DNA from: JAFGCL01 sp964492335
Lineage (GTDB): Bacteria; Chloroflexota; Dehalococcoidia; UBA2247; RBG-13-53-26
NCBI GenBank assembly: GCA_964492335.1
Contig: CAZBJX010000012.1
Location: 1-59,546, forward strand
Length of the DNA stretch: 59,546 nt
Direction: 5' to 3'
Under the pieces are notes generated by a model. That model saw only the letters and a list, made by a program, of their open reading frames with translations. It did no database searches and was not told the origin of the DNA. Shown here in pieces: positions 1-8,835 of this stretch. The first letter of the stretch is position 1; every line of letters begins with the position of its first letter. Made by a program: the position numbers and the translations under genes.

Positions 1-2
1 CC

Positions 3-110
3 AGGCCGGACATATGGCAGGTGATCAAGGGCCTCCTCCGGTGGAAGAGCCTGACGATCATCTTCTCCACCAAGTGGACTGCCGTGCCCGCCCACCCCGG
101 GGAGTTCTGA
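3..110 (+). CDS. C-terminal end of an unidentified protein (partial)
   Basis: An open frame runs from the window edge to a TGA at 108-110 and gives about 35 residues ending in KWTAVPAHPGEF. It ends 76 bases before the flavoprotein gene on the same strand, so it is probably the preceding gene of the same transcript. Too little is visible to assign a family. Confidence 0.45.
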   Translation, partial: RPDIWQVIKGLLRWKSLTIIFSTKWTAVPAHPGEF

Positions 111-186
111 TGCCGCGGGCGTTTCCCGGCTGAGACGCAGACACAACGATGCCGTTGAGCATACGGAGTTACTGAAAGGAGTTGGA

Positions 187-1941
187 ATGGCTGATCTGAG
201 CTACGATGCTGTGATAGTAGGCGGGGGCAACAAGGCCCTCATACTGGCGATGTACCTGATGAAGTACGGCGGCATGAGCGTGGGAATATTCGAGAGAAGG
301 CATGAGATCGGCGGGTGCCTGGCCACGGAAGAGACGGCGGCCCCCGGGTTCCGGGGCAACACCCACGCCAATATCATCCTGCCCATGTACTACATGCCCG
401 TATGGCGCGACTTCCCGGACTTCTGGGAGTACGGCGGCCGCTGGGACCAGCACCTGTGCAGCGACGGGTTCGTCTTCAGGGACAACAAGACCGCCCTGGG
501 CATCTACAGCACCAAGTACGACCCGGAGCAGCACAAGACGGCGGAGCAGATCGCCCGCTTCTCCAAGAAGGACGCCGACAAATGGATCAAGACGTCGGCC
601 ATGGAGCGCAGCCGGGAGTACTGGCGGGTGCAGGCGGACATGCTCTACAACCCCGCCGAATACAAACTGGACCCCGACATCGCCCCGGGCATCGGCATGC
701 GGCAGGTCGAGTTCTTCCCCAAGATGATGGAGGCCGGCTACACCCCTGACGGCGTGATAATGACCGCCAGCTCTTACCGCGTCATCAAGGAATGGTTTGA
801 GAGCCCGGAGATCCAGTCCTGCATCCTGAGGTTCGCCGTGTCCTCGGTGAACGACATCCACGATGCCCTTTACGGCCCCACCGCGATGGGGTTCGCCTCC
901 TACCTGCCCATCATCGGCTTCGCCCCCGGCGGGACCCACCAGATAGCCCACGCCTGCCACCAGATACTGGTGCAGCTGGGCTGCCACTTCTACACCCATG
1001 CCGAGGTGGACAAGGTGGTCATCGAGAACGGCGAAGCCAAGGGCGTCAAGCTGATGGACGGCAGCCAGGTGAGGGCCAAGAAGATGGTGGTCAGCGCCGG
1101 CATGAGCCCGTGGCAGCTCTCCTTCGACCTCATCGGCCGCGAGTACCTTGACCCGATGTTCGCCAAGCGCGTGGAGATGATAGAGAACACCTTCGGCTGC
1201 CTGATGTGGTATACCTTCGCGGTGCACCAGGCCCCCAGGTACGATGCCGAGGAGTTCTTCCCCGACATCCACGAGTGCCAGTGGCTGGGCATGCAGCCCG
1301 ACCCCAGCCCGGAGCACATCTCCCGGGAGTGCCAGTACATGAAGCTGGGGCAGTGGCCGCCCTTCGAAGACTATGCCCCCACGGTGGGCTGTCACAGCCT
1401 GGCCGACCCGCTCATGGCCCCTCCGGGCAAGCACGTCCTGCAGAACGAGCAGCTGGCGCCCCCGGCCTCCAAGCACACCGAGAAGGAGTGGCTGGAGATC
1501 AAGGACCGCTACGCCGACGAGCTGATCAGGATCTGGCAGCAGTACGCCCCCAACATGACCTGGGACAACGTCATCGGCATCGATACCAACAGCCCCTACG
1601 ACAACCTGCGCATGAAGAACCTGGCGCCCCACGGCACCATGGCCGGCATCGATCGCAACCCGTGGCAGCTGGAGGGCAACCGGCCCACCCCGGAGCTGGC
1701 CAACCACCGGACGCCCATCAAGAACCTGTATGCCACCGGCGGCTGCTGGTGGGTGGGGTCCAACGCGGGGGCCAGCGAGGCCTACAACTGCTACAAGATC
1801 ATTGCCAAGGACCTGAACCTGGACAAGGCGCAGAAGCCCTGGGAAGAGAAGCCGGAGCCCGACTCCCTGGTAGACCAGGTCTTCGCCGCCAAGAAAAGGC
1901 TCTGGGACTGGGGAGCGGCCCACCCCAAGAAGTACGGCTAG
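187..1941 (+). CDS. Phytoene-dehydrogenase-like NAD(P)/FAD-dependent oxidoreductase
   Basis: This 584-residue protein has an N-terminal dinucleotide-binding fold (DAVIVGGGNKALILAMYL, then FERRHEIGG around residue 40) and a C-terminal FAD-contact segment (NLYATGGCWWVGSNAGASEA, near residue 520). That is the layout of the phytoene desaturase/amine oxidase flavoprotein superfamily. Unlike the classic GxGxxG, the P-loop reads GGGNKAL. No carotenoid genes lie nearby, so the substrate cannot be inferred and carotenoid desaturation should not be assumed. The ATG at 187 has an AAAGGAG ribosome site 6-7 bases upstream. The preceding partial gene on the same strand may be a partner. Confidence 0.85.
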   Translation: MADLSYDAVIVGGGNKALILAMYLMKYGGMSVGIFERRHEIGGCLATEETAAPGFRGNTHANIILPMYYMPVWRDFPDFWEYGGRWDQHLCSDGFVFRDNKTALGIYSTKYDPEQHKTAEQIARFSKKDADKWIKTSAMERSREYWRVQADMLYNPAEYKLDPDIAPGIGMRQVEFFPKMMEAGYTPDGVIMTASSYRVIKEWFESPEIQSCILRFAVSSVNDIHDALYGPTAMGFASYLPIIGFAPGGTHQIAHACHQILVQLGCHFYTHAEVDKVVIENGEAKGVKLMDGSQVRAKKMVVSAGMSPWQLSFDLIGREYLDPMFAKRVEMIENTFGCLMWYTFAVHQAPRYDAEEFFPDIHECQWLGMQPDPSPEHISRECQYMKLGQWPPFEDYAPTVGCHSLADPLMAPPGKHVLQNEQLAPPASKHTEKEWLEIKDRYADELIRIWQQYAPNMTWDNVIGIDTNSPYDNLRMKNLAPHGTMAGIDRNPWQLEGNRPTPELANHRTPIKNLYATGGCWWVGSNAGASEAYNCYKIIAKDLNLDKAQKPWEEKPEPDSLVDQVFAAKKRLWDWGAAHPKKYG

Positions 1942-1998
1942 GGCCCGGCCCCGGGCGGCCCGGGAGAGCCCCCTGTGTTCGGCCACCCTCGAGCGATG

Positions 1999-2027
1999 TT
2001 GACACGGCAAGGCCCGTTTGATATATC
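1999..2027 (+). promoter_or_regulatory. Promoter for yebC-ruvC-ruvA
   Basis: TTGACA at 1999-2004 and TATATC at 2022-2027 are separated by 17 bases. Transcription would begin near 2034, about 70 bases before yebC. It lies in the only sizeable gap upstream of the repair genes. Confidence 0.6.
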
Positions 2028-2101
2028 GTAGATGGTGGCACTGCAGGGCGGTCGTCGGACGGGGGGTGGTACCCCGGCCGGCGGGAAGGAAGGAACGGGA
2101 C

Positions 2102-2857
2102 ATGTCGGGGCATTCGAAATGGTCCAAGATCAAGAGGTCCAAGGGTGCAGCTGATGCCAAGAAGGGCCAGATGTTCACCAAGCTGGGCCGCGAAATAGCG
2201 GTAGCGGTGCGGGAAGGGGGCCCGGACCCCGAGAACAACTTCCGCCTTCGGCTGGCCATTCAGAAGTGCCGCGAGAGCAACATGCCCATGGACAATGTCC
2301 AGAGCGCCATCAAGAGGGCCAGCGGAGGGGGCGGCGGCGCGGCCCTCCAGGAGACCAGCTTCGAGGGCTACGGCCCGCGCGGGGCGGCCATCCTGGTCCA
2401 GGCTCTCACGGACAACCGCAACCGTACCCTGCAGGAGATCCGCAACGTCTTCCAGCGCGGGGGCGGCACCCTGGCGGAAGCGGGGTCCGTGGCCTGGCTG
2501 TTCGAGTCCAAGGGCACGATTACCGTTGACACCGGCGCCGCGGACGGAGAGGAGCTGGCCCTCATAGCCATAGATGCCGGCGCCGATGATGTCAGCGTGG
2601 AGAGCGGCTATCTGGAGATCTACACCGACCCTGGCAAGCTGGAGGTGGTGCGCAAGGGCCTGGAGCAGGCCGGGTGCGCCGTGTCGTCCGCCGACCTGGC
2701 CATGATACCCAAGACCCTGCTGGTGCTCAGTGAGGAAGATGCGCTGAAGGCCTTGAAGCTGATGGACCGGATAGAGGAGCTCGATGATGTCCAGCGGGTC
2801 TTCTCCAATGTCGACTTCTCCGATGCGGTGATCGAGAAGCTGAGGGCAGGGGCCTGA
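2102..2857 (+). CDS. yebC: YebC/PmpR family translation/transcription factor
   Basis: The 251-residue product starts with the family signature SGHSKWSKIKRSKGAADAKKG and keeps the family's three-domain length. YebC proteins have been described as DNA-binding regulators and, more recently, as factors that help ribosomes through difficult (for example proline-rich) sequences. I chose the ATG at 2102 because family similarity begins there and GGAAGGA lies about 8 bases upstream; the frame stays open further upstream to 2018 but with non-conserved sequence. It is followed after 38 bases by ruvC, a common neighbourhood for yebC. Confidence 0.95.
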   Translation: MSGHSKWSKIKRSKGAADAKKGQMFTKLGREIAVAVREGGPDPENNFRLRLAIQKCRESNMPMDNVQSAIKRASGGGGGAALQETSFEGYGPRGAAILVQALTDNRNRTLQEIRNVFQRGGGTLAEAGSVAWLFESKGTITVDTGAADGEELALIAIDAGADDVSVESGYLEIYTDPGKLEVVRKGLEQAGCAVSSADLAMIPKTLLVLSEEDALKALKLMDRIEELDDVQRVFSNVDFSDAVIEKLRAGA

Positions 2858-2895
2858 CGCCGGCCGCCCTGCGGCGGCGGCCCGAAGGGGTGTTG

Positions 2896-3405
2896 ATGAG
2901 AATCCTGGGGATCGATCCCGGAACAGTGGCCATGGGCTACGGGGTGCTGGAGGATATCGGCGAACAGCCGAGGATGGTCCAGTGCGGTGTGCTCACCGCG
3001 GCCGCCTCGGCCCCGTTGTCGGAGCGGCTCCATGAGCTGTACGTGGGACTGGCAGACGTGGTGGCCCGTTTCCACCCCGACGAGATGGCCATCGAGGAGC
3101 CCTTCGTGGCCCGCAACGTGCGGTCCGCCCTGGCCATCGGCCGGGCCCAGGCCATCGCCATGCTCTCCGCCGCCAGCCAGGGTATCCCCGTCGCCACCTA
3201 CCCGCCGGCCAAGGTGAAGCATGGCGTGGCCGACTACGGGCGGGGAGACAAGGAGCAGGTCCAGCGGATGGTGTGCCTGCAGCTGGGGCTGGCCGGCAAG
3301 CCTGGTCCCAGCGACGCCACGGACGCGCTGGCGGTGGCCCTCTGCCACCTGCGCCAGCGCCAGCTGTCCACGCTTCTGGCCAGGGGCCAGCAGGCCGCGT
3401 CATGA
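2896..3405 (+). CDS. ruvC: Holliday junction resolvase RuvC
   Basis: The 169-residue product begins MRILGIDPGTVAMGYGV, carrying the first catalytic Asp in GIDPG, with a second acidic site in AIEEPFVARN and a C-terminal SDATDALAVALCH motif with acidic residues. RuvC cuts Holliday junctions during recombinational repair. A GTG at 2890 is also in frame, but the family start matches the ATG at 2896. Its stop overlaps the ruvA start (ATGA at 3402-3405), so the two are translationally coupled. No ruvB is present in the window. Confidence 0.95.
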   Translation: MRILGIDPGTVAMGYGVLEDIGEQPRMVQCGVLTAAASAPLSERLHELYVGLADVVARFHPDEMAIEEPFVARNVRSALAIGRAQAIAMLSAASQGIPVATYPPAKVKHGVADYGRGDKEQVQRMVCLQLGLAGKPGPSDATDALAVALCHLRQRQLSTLLARGQQAAS

Positions 3406-3983
3406 TAGCCGGCCTGGATGGGACGCTGGAGCAGGTGGGCGCCGACTCGGCCATCGTGAAGGTGGCCGGCATCAGCTTCCAGGTGTTCATGCCCGCATCC
3501 GCCCTCAGCCGTCTCGGCTCCCCGGGCGACAGGGTCCGGCTCTACACGCACCTGCACCTGAAGGAGGACGCCACTGCCCTCTACGGCTTCAGCGCGCAGC
3601 AGGAAGTGGACCTGTTCAGGATGCTCATCAGCGTCAGCAGCGTGGGGCCGAGGTCGGCGCTGTCGCTGCTTTCCTGCCTGTCGGCCGACGAGCTGGCGGC
3701 GGCCATACTGGGGAGCAACCTGGACCTCCTCACCCGGGCGCCCGGCATTGGGCGCAAGACCGCCAGCCGGCTGGTCCTGGAGCTCAAGAGCAAGCTGGAG
3801 AAGGGCTGGGGCGGCCTGGAAGGGGTCTCCATCTCACCGGAAAGCGCCGACATCGTCGGCGCCCTCATGGCCCTGGGCTACTCCGCCGCGGACGCCAACC
3901 GGGCCGCCGCCGTGCCCGTCTCGGAGGACACGGCCCTGGAGGACCGCATCAGGCTGGCCCTGCGCTACCTGGCCCGCCAGTAG
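3402..3983 (+). CDS. ruvA: Holliday junction branch migration protein RuvA
   Basis: The 193-residue product has the N-terminal OB fold (MIAGLDGTLEQV...GISFQVFMP), the helix-hairpin-helix region (GVGPRSALSLLS-like and APGIGRKTASRLVLELK) and the C-terminal UBA-like domain that contacts RuvB. RuvA holds Holliday junctions in a square-planar form for the RuvB motor. The frame is open upstream within ruvC, but similarity begins at the ATG at 3402. Its last 35 bases overlap the 3' end of rnc, which is transcribed towards it. Confidence 0.95.
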   Translation: MIAGLDGTLEQVGADSAIVKVAGISFQVFMPASALSRLGSPGDRVRLYTHLHLKEDATALYGFSAQQEVDLFRMLISVSSVGPRSALSLLSCLSADELAAAILGSNLDLLTRAPGIGRKTASRLVLELKSKLEKGWGGLEGVSISPESADIVGALMALGYSAADANRAAAVPVSEDTALEDRIRLALRYLARQ

Positions 3984-4704
3984 CCCGGCTGCTCTGGCCC
4001 GGGCCGGCGGCCCCTGTGCTGCTGCGCTCTTCGAGGGCGTGCCTGGCGGCGTCCTTCTCGGCAGCCTGCTTGCTCTTGCCCGACCCACGGCCCAGCACGT
4101 CCCCGCCCACCACCACCTCCACCCAGAACGTCTTGTCGTGATCGGGCCCCACCGCCTCCACCAGGCGGTATGCCGGCCTCTCCTGCCTCTGGGCCTGGAT
4201 GAGCTCCTGCAGCCTGGACTTGTAGTCGCTGGCCAGGCCGCGCTCGCTGACCACGGCCATCGCCGCGGCGAACAGCCGCAGCACCATCTCCTTCGTCACC
4301 TGGAACCCCTGGTCCATGAAGACAGCGCCCACCAGCGCTTCCAGGGTGCAGGCCATGTTCCGGGGCCTCTTGCGGCCGCCGCCCTTCTCCTCGCCCTGAC
4401 CCAGGTAGAGGTAGTCCCCCAGCCCCAGGGATGACGCCAGCCGGGCCAGGCTGTCCTGGCGCACCAGGTCGGAGCGGAGCTTGGTCATCTCCCCCTCGCT
4501 CAGATGGGGGAACTCCCGGAAGAGGTGCTCCGCCACCACCAGCCCGAGGAAGGCGTCCCCCAGGAACTCCAGGCGCTCGTTGGAGCCCAGCTTGAAGTCG
4601 GCGTTTTCGTTGAGGTAGGAACGGTGGACAAAGGCCTGCTGCAGGAGCGACAGGTCGACAAAAGAGACACCCAGCTTGGTCTGCAGACCGGACCAATCAG
4701 CCAT
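3949..4704 (-). CDS. rnc: Ribonuclease III
   Basis: The 251-residue protein carries the RNase III catalytic signature NERLEFLGDAFLGLVV (residues about 43-58, with the acidic metal ligands) and a second acidic site in EALVGAVFMDQG. A double-stranded-RNA-binding domain follows in the last about 80 residues. It processes rRNA precursors and cuts structured RNAs. The tail after the dsRBD is alanine/glycine-rich and overlaps the end of ruvA on the other strand. Confidence 0.95.
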   Translation of the reverse strand: MADWSGLQTKLGVSFVDLSLLQQAFVHRSYLNENADFKLGSNERLEFLGDAFLGLVVAEHLFREFPHLSEGEMTKLRSDLVRQDSLARLASSLGLGDYLYLGQGEEKGGGRKRPRNMACTLEALVGAVFMDQGFQVTKEMVLRLFAAAMAVVSERGLASDYKSRLQELIQAQRQERPAYRLVEAVGPDHDKTFWVEVVVGGDVLGRGSGKSKQAAEKDAARHALEERSSTGAAGPGQSSRATGGPGSAGPA

Positions 4705-4724
4705 GCTCGGAATCCAGCGCTAAC

Positions 4725-4754
4725 AGGGTAGTATGCAGGGGGGGCGATTGTCAA
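4725..4754 (-). promoter_or_regulatory. Promoter for rnc
   Basis: On the reverse strand TTGACA (4749-4754) and TACCCT (4725-4730) are separated by 18 bases. The predicted start gives a short leader of about 15 bases before the rnc ATG at 4704. It lies in the divergent gap between rnc and trxB. Confidence 0.5.
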
Positions 4755-4833
4755 ATGCAGGGCGGGGGCGGTTGCGCGCCCGGGGCCTCTTGTCGCAGAA
4801 TAGTAGTGGCTCCATTGAGCAAAGGAGAAGGCT

Positions 4834-5751
4834 ATGAAAGCGCACGACATCGTCATCATCGGCGGCGGGCCGGCGGGCCTGACCGCCGGCCTGTACGCCA
4901 CCCGCGCCGGCCTGGACAGCCTCCTCATCGAGGGGGGGGTCTTCGGCGGGCAGATGGTCAATGCCAGGCTGGTGGAGAACTACCCCGGCTTCCCCGACGG
5001 GATTGCTGGCATGGACCTGGGGTCGCACATGCAGGAGCAGGCCGCCAGGCACGGCCTCAAGACGCTCCTGGCCGAGCTGCACCATCTTGTGCCCGGGCCT
5101 GCGCACCAGCTGGCCACCACCGAGGGCACGCTCACGGCCGGGGCCGTCATCGTGGCCACCGGCGCCCGCTACCGCCAGCTGGAGGCCCCCGGCGAGAAGG
5201 AGTATGTCGGCCGCGGGGTCTCCTACTGCGCCTCCTGTGACGGCTTCTTCTTCCGCGACCAGGAGGTGGCCGTGGTCGGCGGGGGGGACACCGCCGTGAG
5301 CGACGCCCTGGAGCTGGCCCACTACGCCCGCCGGGTCTTCCTGGTGCACCGGCGCGACCGGTTGCGGGCGGGGCAGGTGCTGGCCCAGCGGGCCAGCACG
5401 GAGCCCAGGATCGAGTTCGTCTGGGACAGCGTGGTCAGCGAGATCACCGGGGACCAGATGGTGAACGGCATCAGTGTGAGGAACGTGAAGACCGGCCAGG
5501 CCCGCACCATCCCGCTCAAGGGGGTGTTCGTGGCCGTGGGCGTGGAGCCCAACAGCCAGCCCTTCGCCGGCATTCTGCAGATGGATGAAGCGGGCAGCAT
5601 CAGGGTGGACCACAACCTGGCCGCCTCCGTGCCGGGGGTGTTTGCCGCCGGGGATGTCCGTCAGCACTCACCGCGCCAGATCGGCAGCGCTGTTGGGGAC
5701 GGCATCACGGCGACTCTCTCCGCCGCCAGGTACCTGGCGGGCCGGGCCTGA
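4834..5751 (+). CDS. trxB: Thioredoxin reductase (NADPH)
   Basis: The 305-residue flavoprotein has an N-terminal FAD motif (IIGGGPAGLTAG, residues 8-19), the redox-active pair Cys132-Ala-Ser-Cys135-Asp, an NADPH-binding GGGDTA motif and a C-terminal GDVR FAD motif. Length and order match low-molecular-weight thioredoxin reductase, which reduces thioredoxin in the cytoplasm. The ATG has an AAAGGAG ribosome site. No thioredoxin gene is adjacent. Confidence 0.94.
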   Translation: MKAHDIVIIGGGPAGLTAGLYATRAGLDSLLIEGGVFGGQMVNARLVENYPGFPDGIAGMDLGSHMQEQAARHGLKTLLAELHHLVPGPAHQLATTEGTLTAGAVIVATGARYRQLEAPGEKEYVGRGVSYCASCDGFFFRDQEVAVVGGGDTAVSDALELAHYARRVFLVHRRDRLRAGQVLAQRASTEPRIEFVWDSVVSEITGDQMVNGISVRNVKTGQARTIPLKGVFVAVGVEPNSQPFAGILQMDEAGSIRVDHNLAASVPGVFAAGDVRQHSPRQIGSAVGDGITATLSAARYLAGRA

Positions 5752-5765
5752 TCGAGGGGCGCTCC

Positions 5766-5787
5766 CCGGGGGCCGCGCGGCCCCCGG
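5766..5787. terminator. Perfect 22-bp palindrome between convergent genes
   Basis: An all-G/C self-complementary sequence lies 15 bases after trxB and 39 bases after the end of jag, which converges on it. It can form a strong hairpin in either transcript, but no U-run follows, so it is not a classical intrinsic terminator. It may block polymerase or stabilise mRNA ends. Confidence 0.4.
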
Positions 5788-5825
5788 CAGCCGGGAGACG
5801 ATGGCCGCAGCGCCCCGGCGCCGGA

Positions 5826-6503
5826 CTATCTCCTGCGGGGCATGATGACCACTTTGCGCAGCTCGCCCTCACCTACGCTCTGGGTGACCACGTCAGGGTG
5901 GACAGCCAGGGCCAGATGCACCACCCGCCGCTCGTCGGGAGGCATGGGCTCCAGGGCCCTCGACTGCCTGGTGGTGACCGCCTGCTGCGCCATCCTCACC
6001 GCCAGGTCCCTCAGCGAGCCGTAGCGCCGCTGCTTGTAACCTTCGACGTCGACGGTCAAGGGCACCCTGGCCTTGCGCTCGTGGGCCACAATCAGCCGCA
6101 GGACGTACTGCAGGGCCGCCAGGGTCTCTCCCCGGCGCCCGATGAGGATGCCCAGGTCGTCTCCATCCACCTCAAGGGAGATCACCGGGGCGCCGGGCCG
6201 GCCTTCTTCGTCCAGCGGCACGTCGGTGCGCACCTCGACCCGGGCCTTGACCTTCATCAGCCGGAGTATCTCCTCGAGGGCCTCCCGGGCGGCGGCCGAC
6301 TGGTCGATCTCCTGCGGGGCCGGCCCGGGTGAAGGCAGGGGCGTTAACCGGACCACGGCGTCCTCGGCCCCCATCCCCAGGAAGCCGGACTTGCCCTTGC
6401 TCACCACCTCGCACTCCACCTGATCACGGGACAGGCCCAGCTGTTGAAGGCCGCGCTCAATGGCTTCCTCCACCGTCTTGGCGCTCACCTCGAGGCTTTC
6501 CAT
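5826..6503 (-). CDS. jag: Jag/KhpB RNA-binding protein (Jag-N, KH, R3H)
   Basis: The 225-residue protein has a Jag-N domain (ESLEVSAKTVEEAIERGL, then KGKSGFLGMG), a central KH domain with the loop ILIGRRGETLAALQYVLRL, and a C-terminal R3H domain. Jag/KhpB pairs with KhpA to form an RNA-binding complex that affects cell wall synthesis and division in Firmicutes. A khpA gene is present at 50142, so both partners are encoded. It is the last gene of the rpmH cluster, 52 bases after yidC. Confidence 0.92.
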   Translation of the reverse strand: MESLEVSAKTVEEAIERGLQQLGLSRDQVECEVVSKGKSGFLGMGAEDAVVRLTPLPSPGPAPQEIDQSAAAREALEEILRLMKVKARVEVRTDVPLDEEGRPGAPVISLEVDGDDLGILIGRRGETLAALQYVLRLIVAHERKARVPLTVDVEGYKQRRYGSLRDLAVRMAQQAVTTRQSRALEPMPPDERRVVHLALAVHPDVVTQSVGEGELRKVVIMPRRR

Positions 6504-6555
6504 GTATCACTTCCTCCGGGTCAGGGATATCGGGCCGGGGATGGCCGGGCGGGCC

Positions 6556-7473
6556 TCAGCCGTCCTTGCCGCTATCCTCGTCAGTCTCCTGTGGTTTCAG
6601 CCGGTCAAGGAGCCCCTTCAAGCCCTTCTTCTCGGCGGTGTCTGCGGGCGGCGGCTCCGGCTCCGCCCGCTTGGCGCTCCTGGCCTTCTCACCCTTGGCG
6701 CTCTTCGCCGGGACGGGCTCCGGCGCCGGGGCCTTGGCGAAGACGTTCTTCCAGCCGTAGATGAAGTACTGCACCACTATCATGATGATGCTGGTCATCA
6801 GGAAGTAGACACCCAGGCCCGAGGGCAGGGAGATGGTGATGAAGGCCATGAACAGCGGCATCATTATCTGCATCATCCGGTTGGTGCTCTGCTGCTGGGG
6901 GTCGGCCGAGGGCGGGGTCATCATCTTCTGGGACAGCCACTGCGTTCCCGCCACCAGGAGGGGGAGGATGTAGTAGGGGTCCCTGGCGGTCAGGTCCAGC
7001 CAGAGGAAGCCCTCGGATATGGGGAGGCCCTGGTTGGCCGCCGCCCATGAGTACAGGTTCTGGGAGAGCCCCAGGAAGTCCTGCGGCGTTGCCGCCAGCG
7101 CCTGGATGATGGACCGGTACAACGCCACATAGATGGGCAACTGGATGATGGTGGTCACCAGCATGGGCGACAGCAGGCAACCCAGGGGGGTTATCCCGGC
7201 CTCCTTGTAGAGCTTCATCATCTCCTGCTGCTGCTTCTGGGGGTTCTTGGCGTACTTCTTCTTCAGATGGTCCAGCTTCGGCTTCATGGAGGCCATGGCT
7301 TCGGACTGCTTCCGGCTGCCGCGAAGCTGCCAGAGCGTCAGGGGGAGCATGATGAGCCGGACCAGGATGGTGAGGGCGATGATCCCCAGCCCGAAATTGC
7401 CGAAAAGGAAATTGGTGAGGACCAGCAGGATATTCAGGATTGGCTGCAGCAGGATCAGGTTCAGGAATCCCAA
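6556..7473 (-). CDS. yidC: Membrane protein insertase YidC/OxaA
   Basis: The 305-residue integral membrane protein has the five-helix YidC core: a first helix near the N-terminus (LLQPILNILLVLTNF), the hydrophilic-groove helix (FGLGIIALTILVRLIMLPL, with its conserved Arg), a cytosolic helical hairpin (KLDHLKKKYAKNPQKQQQEM) and later helices. A charged Lys/Glu/Pro tail follows from about residue 265. It lacks the large periplasmic domain of the E. coli form, as in Gram-positive YidC. It inserts proteins such as ATP synthase subunit c; the atp operon lies in the same window. Confidence 0.95.
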   Translation of the reverse strand: MGFLNLILLQPILNILLVLTNFLFGNFGLGIIALTILVRLIMLPLTLWQLRGSRKQSEAMASMKPKLDHLKKKYAKNPQKQQQEMMKLYKEAGITPLGCLLSPMLVTTIIQLPIYVALYRSIIQALAATPQDFLGLSQNLYSWAAANQGLPISEGFLWLDLTARDPYYILPLLVAGTQWLSQKMMTPPSADPQQQSTNRMMQIMMPLFMAFITISLPSGLGVYFLMTSIIMIVVQYFIYGWKNVFAKAPAPEPVPAKSAKGEKARSAKRAEPEPPPADTAEKKGLKGLLDRLKPQETDEDSGKDG

Positions 7474-7482
7474 GGTTGCGCC

Positions 7483-8799
7483 TCAATCCTCGCTGATCTC
7501 GTCCGTCCGGAATTTCCAGAGGACCTCGGGCGTCGACAAGCTGAAGGCATAGATCATGTGCTTTCCGTCCTGGGCGTGAACGTAGACCACCTCGCCCGAC
7601 GGGTCCACCTGCAGCGGGGCCAGGATGGGGTAGGGTTCGAAGTCGAGCGCCTGCTCAGGCCTCACCACTTCCCCGGTATAGGGGGCGGTCTTCCAGGTCT
7701 GCGTCATCCCGCCCTCGGGGTTAACGGCGTAGGCGGAGTACTGGAGCGTGCCGGGGTCGATCAGGTAGAGGCCGCCGTCGCGGGAGCCCGCCACCACCAG
7801 CCCGCCGGCTGCCACGGGAGGGGCATAGACCATGCCCCCGGTCTGGATCTCCCCTACTTTCTCCAGGGTCCCGGCCTCCAGAACGTAGATCTTGTGGTCC
7901 AGGCAGCCCGCCCAGACGCGGCCATTGCAGTAGAGGGCCTGGGTCCAGTACCAGTTGCCGGCCCCGTCAAATACGGCCGACGCCTCCCGGGTCATCTCGG
8001 ACGGCGTCCCCGGCTCGCGGGCGCCCGCAGCAAGGCGCTCTTCCTCGGTGGCCGTGGCCACCGCGTAGAACCGGCGATCGCAGCCGCCGATGTAAACCAT
8101 CCCGTCGGCCACCAGGGGGGTCGACATGAAGGCCGCGTCGATCTCGAAATGCCATATCTCGTTTCCGGTCCCGGCGTCAATGGCGTACAGCCTGTGGTCC
8201 GCCGAGCTCACGTAGACCACCCCTTCATCCACCACCGGGGTGGACCAGATCTTCCCCCCGGTCCGGAAGGGCCACCCCTCCTTGAGGCTGTCGCTCAGGT
8301 TGGCCACGGTCAGGTCCAGGGCGTAGACGTTCCCGGCGGAGTTGCCCACATAGAGGATGTCGCCGTCGATGGTCACGCTGCCGACGATGTCCTTGCCCGT
8401 CTTGAAATTGAGGGAGCTCACCGCCGATCCGTTCCGGGCCACCCACAGCACTTCGCCGCTGGTATAGGTGCCCACGTACAGCCGCTCGCCCCACACGGCC
8501 GGCGTGCCGTAGAGGCTCATGGCGGTAGACATGCCCCCGGTGCAGCTCACGCAGGAGAGGCCGCCCCCGCCGCTCTGCTGGGCCACGGTGCGCGCCCATT
8601 CCTTCTCGTGGCTCTGCACGTTGTAGGCCACCACCTTGCCCTGGACGGTGCCCACGTACAGCGTGTTGTCCGACACGAGAGGCCCCGACCAGCCCCGGCT
8701 GGGCGCTGCGGAGCACCCGAGGGCGCCGAGGGCAATGGCGGCTATCACCAGCAGCAGCAGAGGCCGAGAGAGCCTCGGCAGTGTCGCTCTAGAAAGCAT
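7483..8799 (-). CDS. PQQ-like beta-propeller lipoprotein
   Basis: The 438-residue product begins with a lipoprotein signal peptide (hydrophobic LLLLVIAAIALGALGC, lipobox Cys near residue 29). Repeating propeller blades follow, each with a pattern such as DNTLYVGTVQGKVVAYN, GDILYVGNSAGNVYALD and EGVVYVSSADHRLYAID. This is the quinoprotein-alcohol-dehydrogenase-like/BamB-type fold. No PQQ-binding disulfide or catalytic Asp can be assigned, so an enzymatic role is not supported. It lies 9 bases upstream of yidC and 36 bases after yidD, inside the normally conserved rpmH-rnpA-yidD-yidC order, which hints at a role in membrane protein assembly. Confidence 0.82.
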   Translation of the reverse strand: MLSRATLPRLSRPLLLLVIAAIALGALGCSAAPSRGWSGPLVSDNTLYVGTVQGKVVAYNVQSHEKEWARTVAQQSGGGGLSCVSCTGGMSTAMSLYGTPAVWGERLYVGTYTSGEVLWVARNGSAVSSLNFKTGKDIVGSVTIDGDILYVGNSAGNVYALDLTVANLSDSLKEGWPFRTGGKIWSTPVVDEGVVYVSSADHRLYAIDAGTGNEIWHFEIDAAFMSTPLVADGMVYIGGCDRRFYAVATATEEERLAAGAREPGTPSEMTREASAVFDGAGNWYWTQALYCNGRVWAGCLDHKIYVLEAGTLEKVGEIQTGGMVYAPPVAAGGLVVAGSRDGGLYLIDPGTLQYSAYAVNPEGGMTQTWKTAPYTGEVVRPEQALDFEPYPILAPLQVDPSGEVVYVHAQDGKHMIYAFSLSTPEVLWKFRTDEISED

Positions 8800-8835
8800 G
8801 AGGCCAGTTCTTTCCCATAGCAGGCGCCTGCGAAA

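Noticed and set aside
169..2259. Very long reverse-strand open frame (about 700 codons) opposite the first flavoprotein gene
   Set aside because: It is the antisense image of a clearly recognised gene. High GC content keeps such shadow frames open, and its composition (His, Gly, Leu, Val runs) is unlike a real protein.
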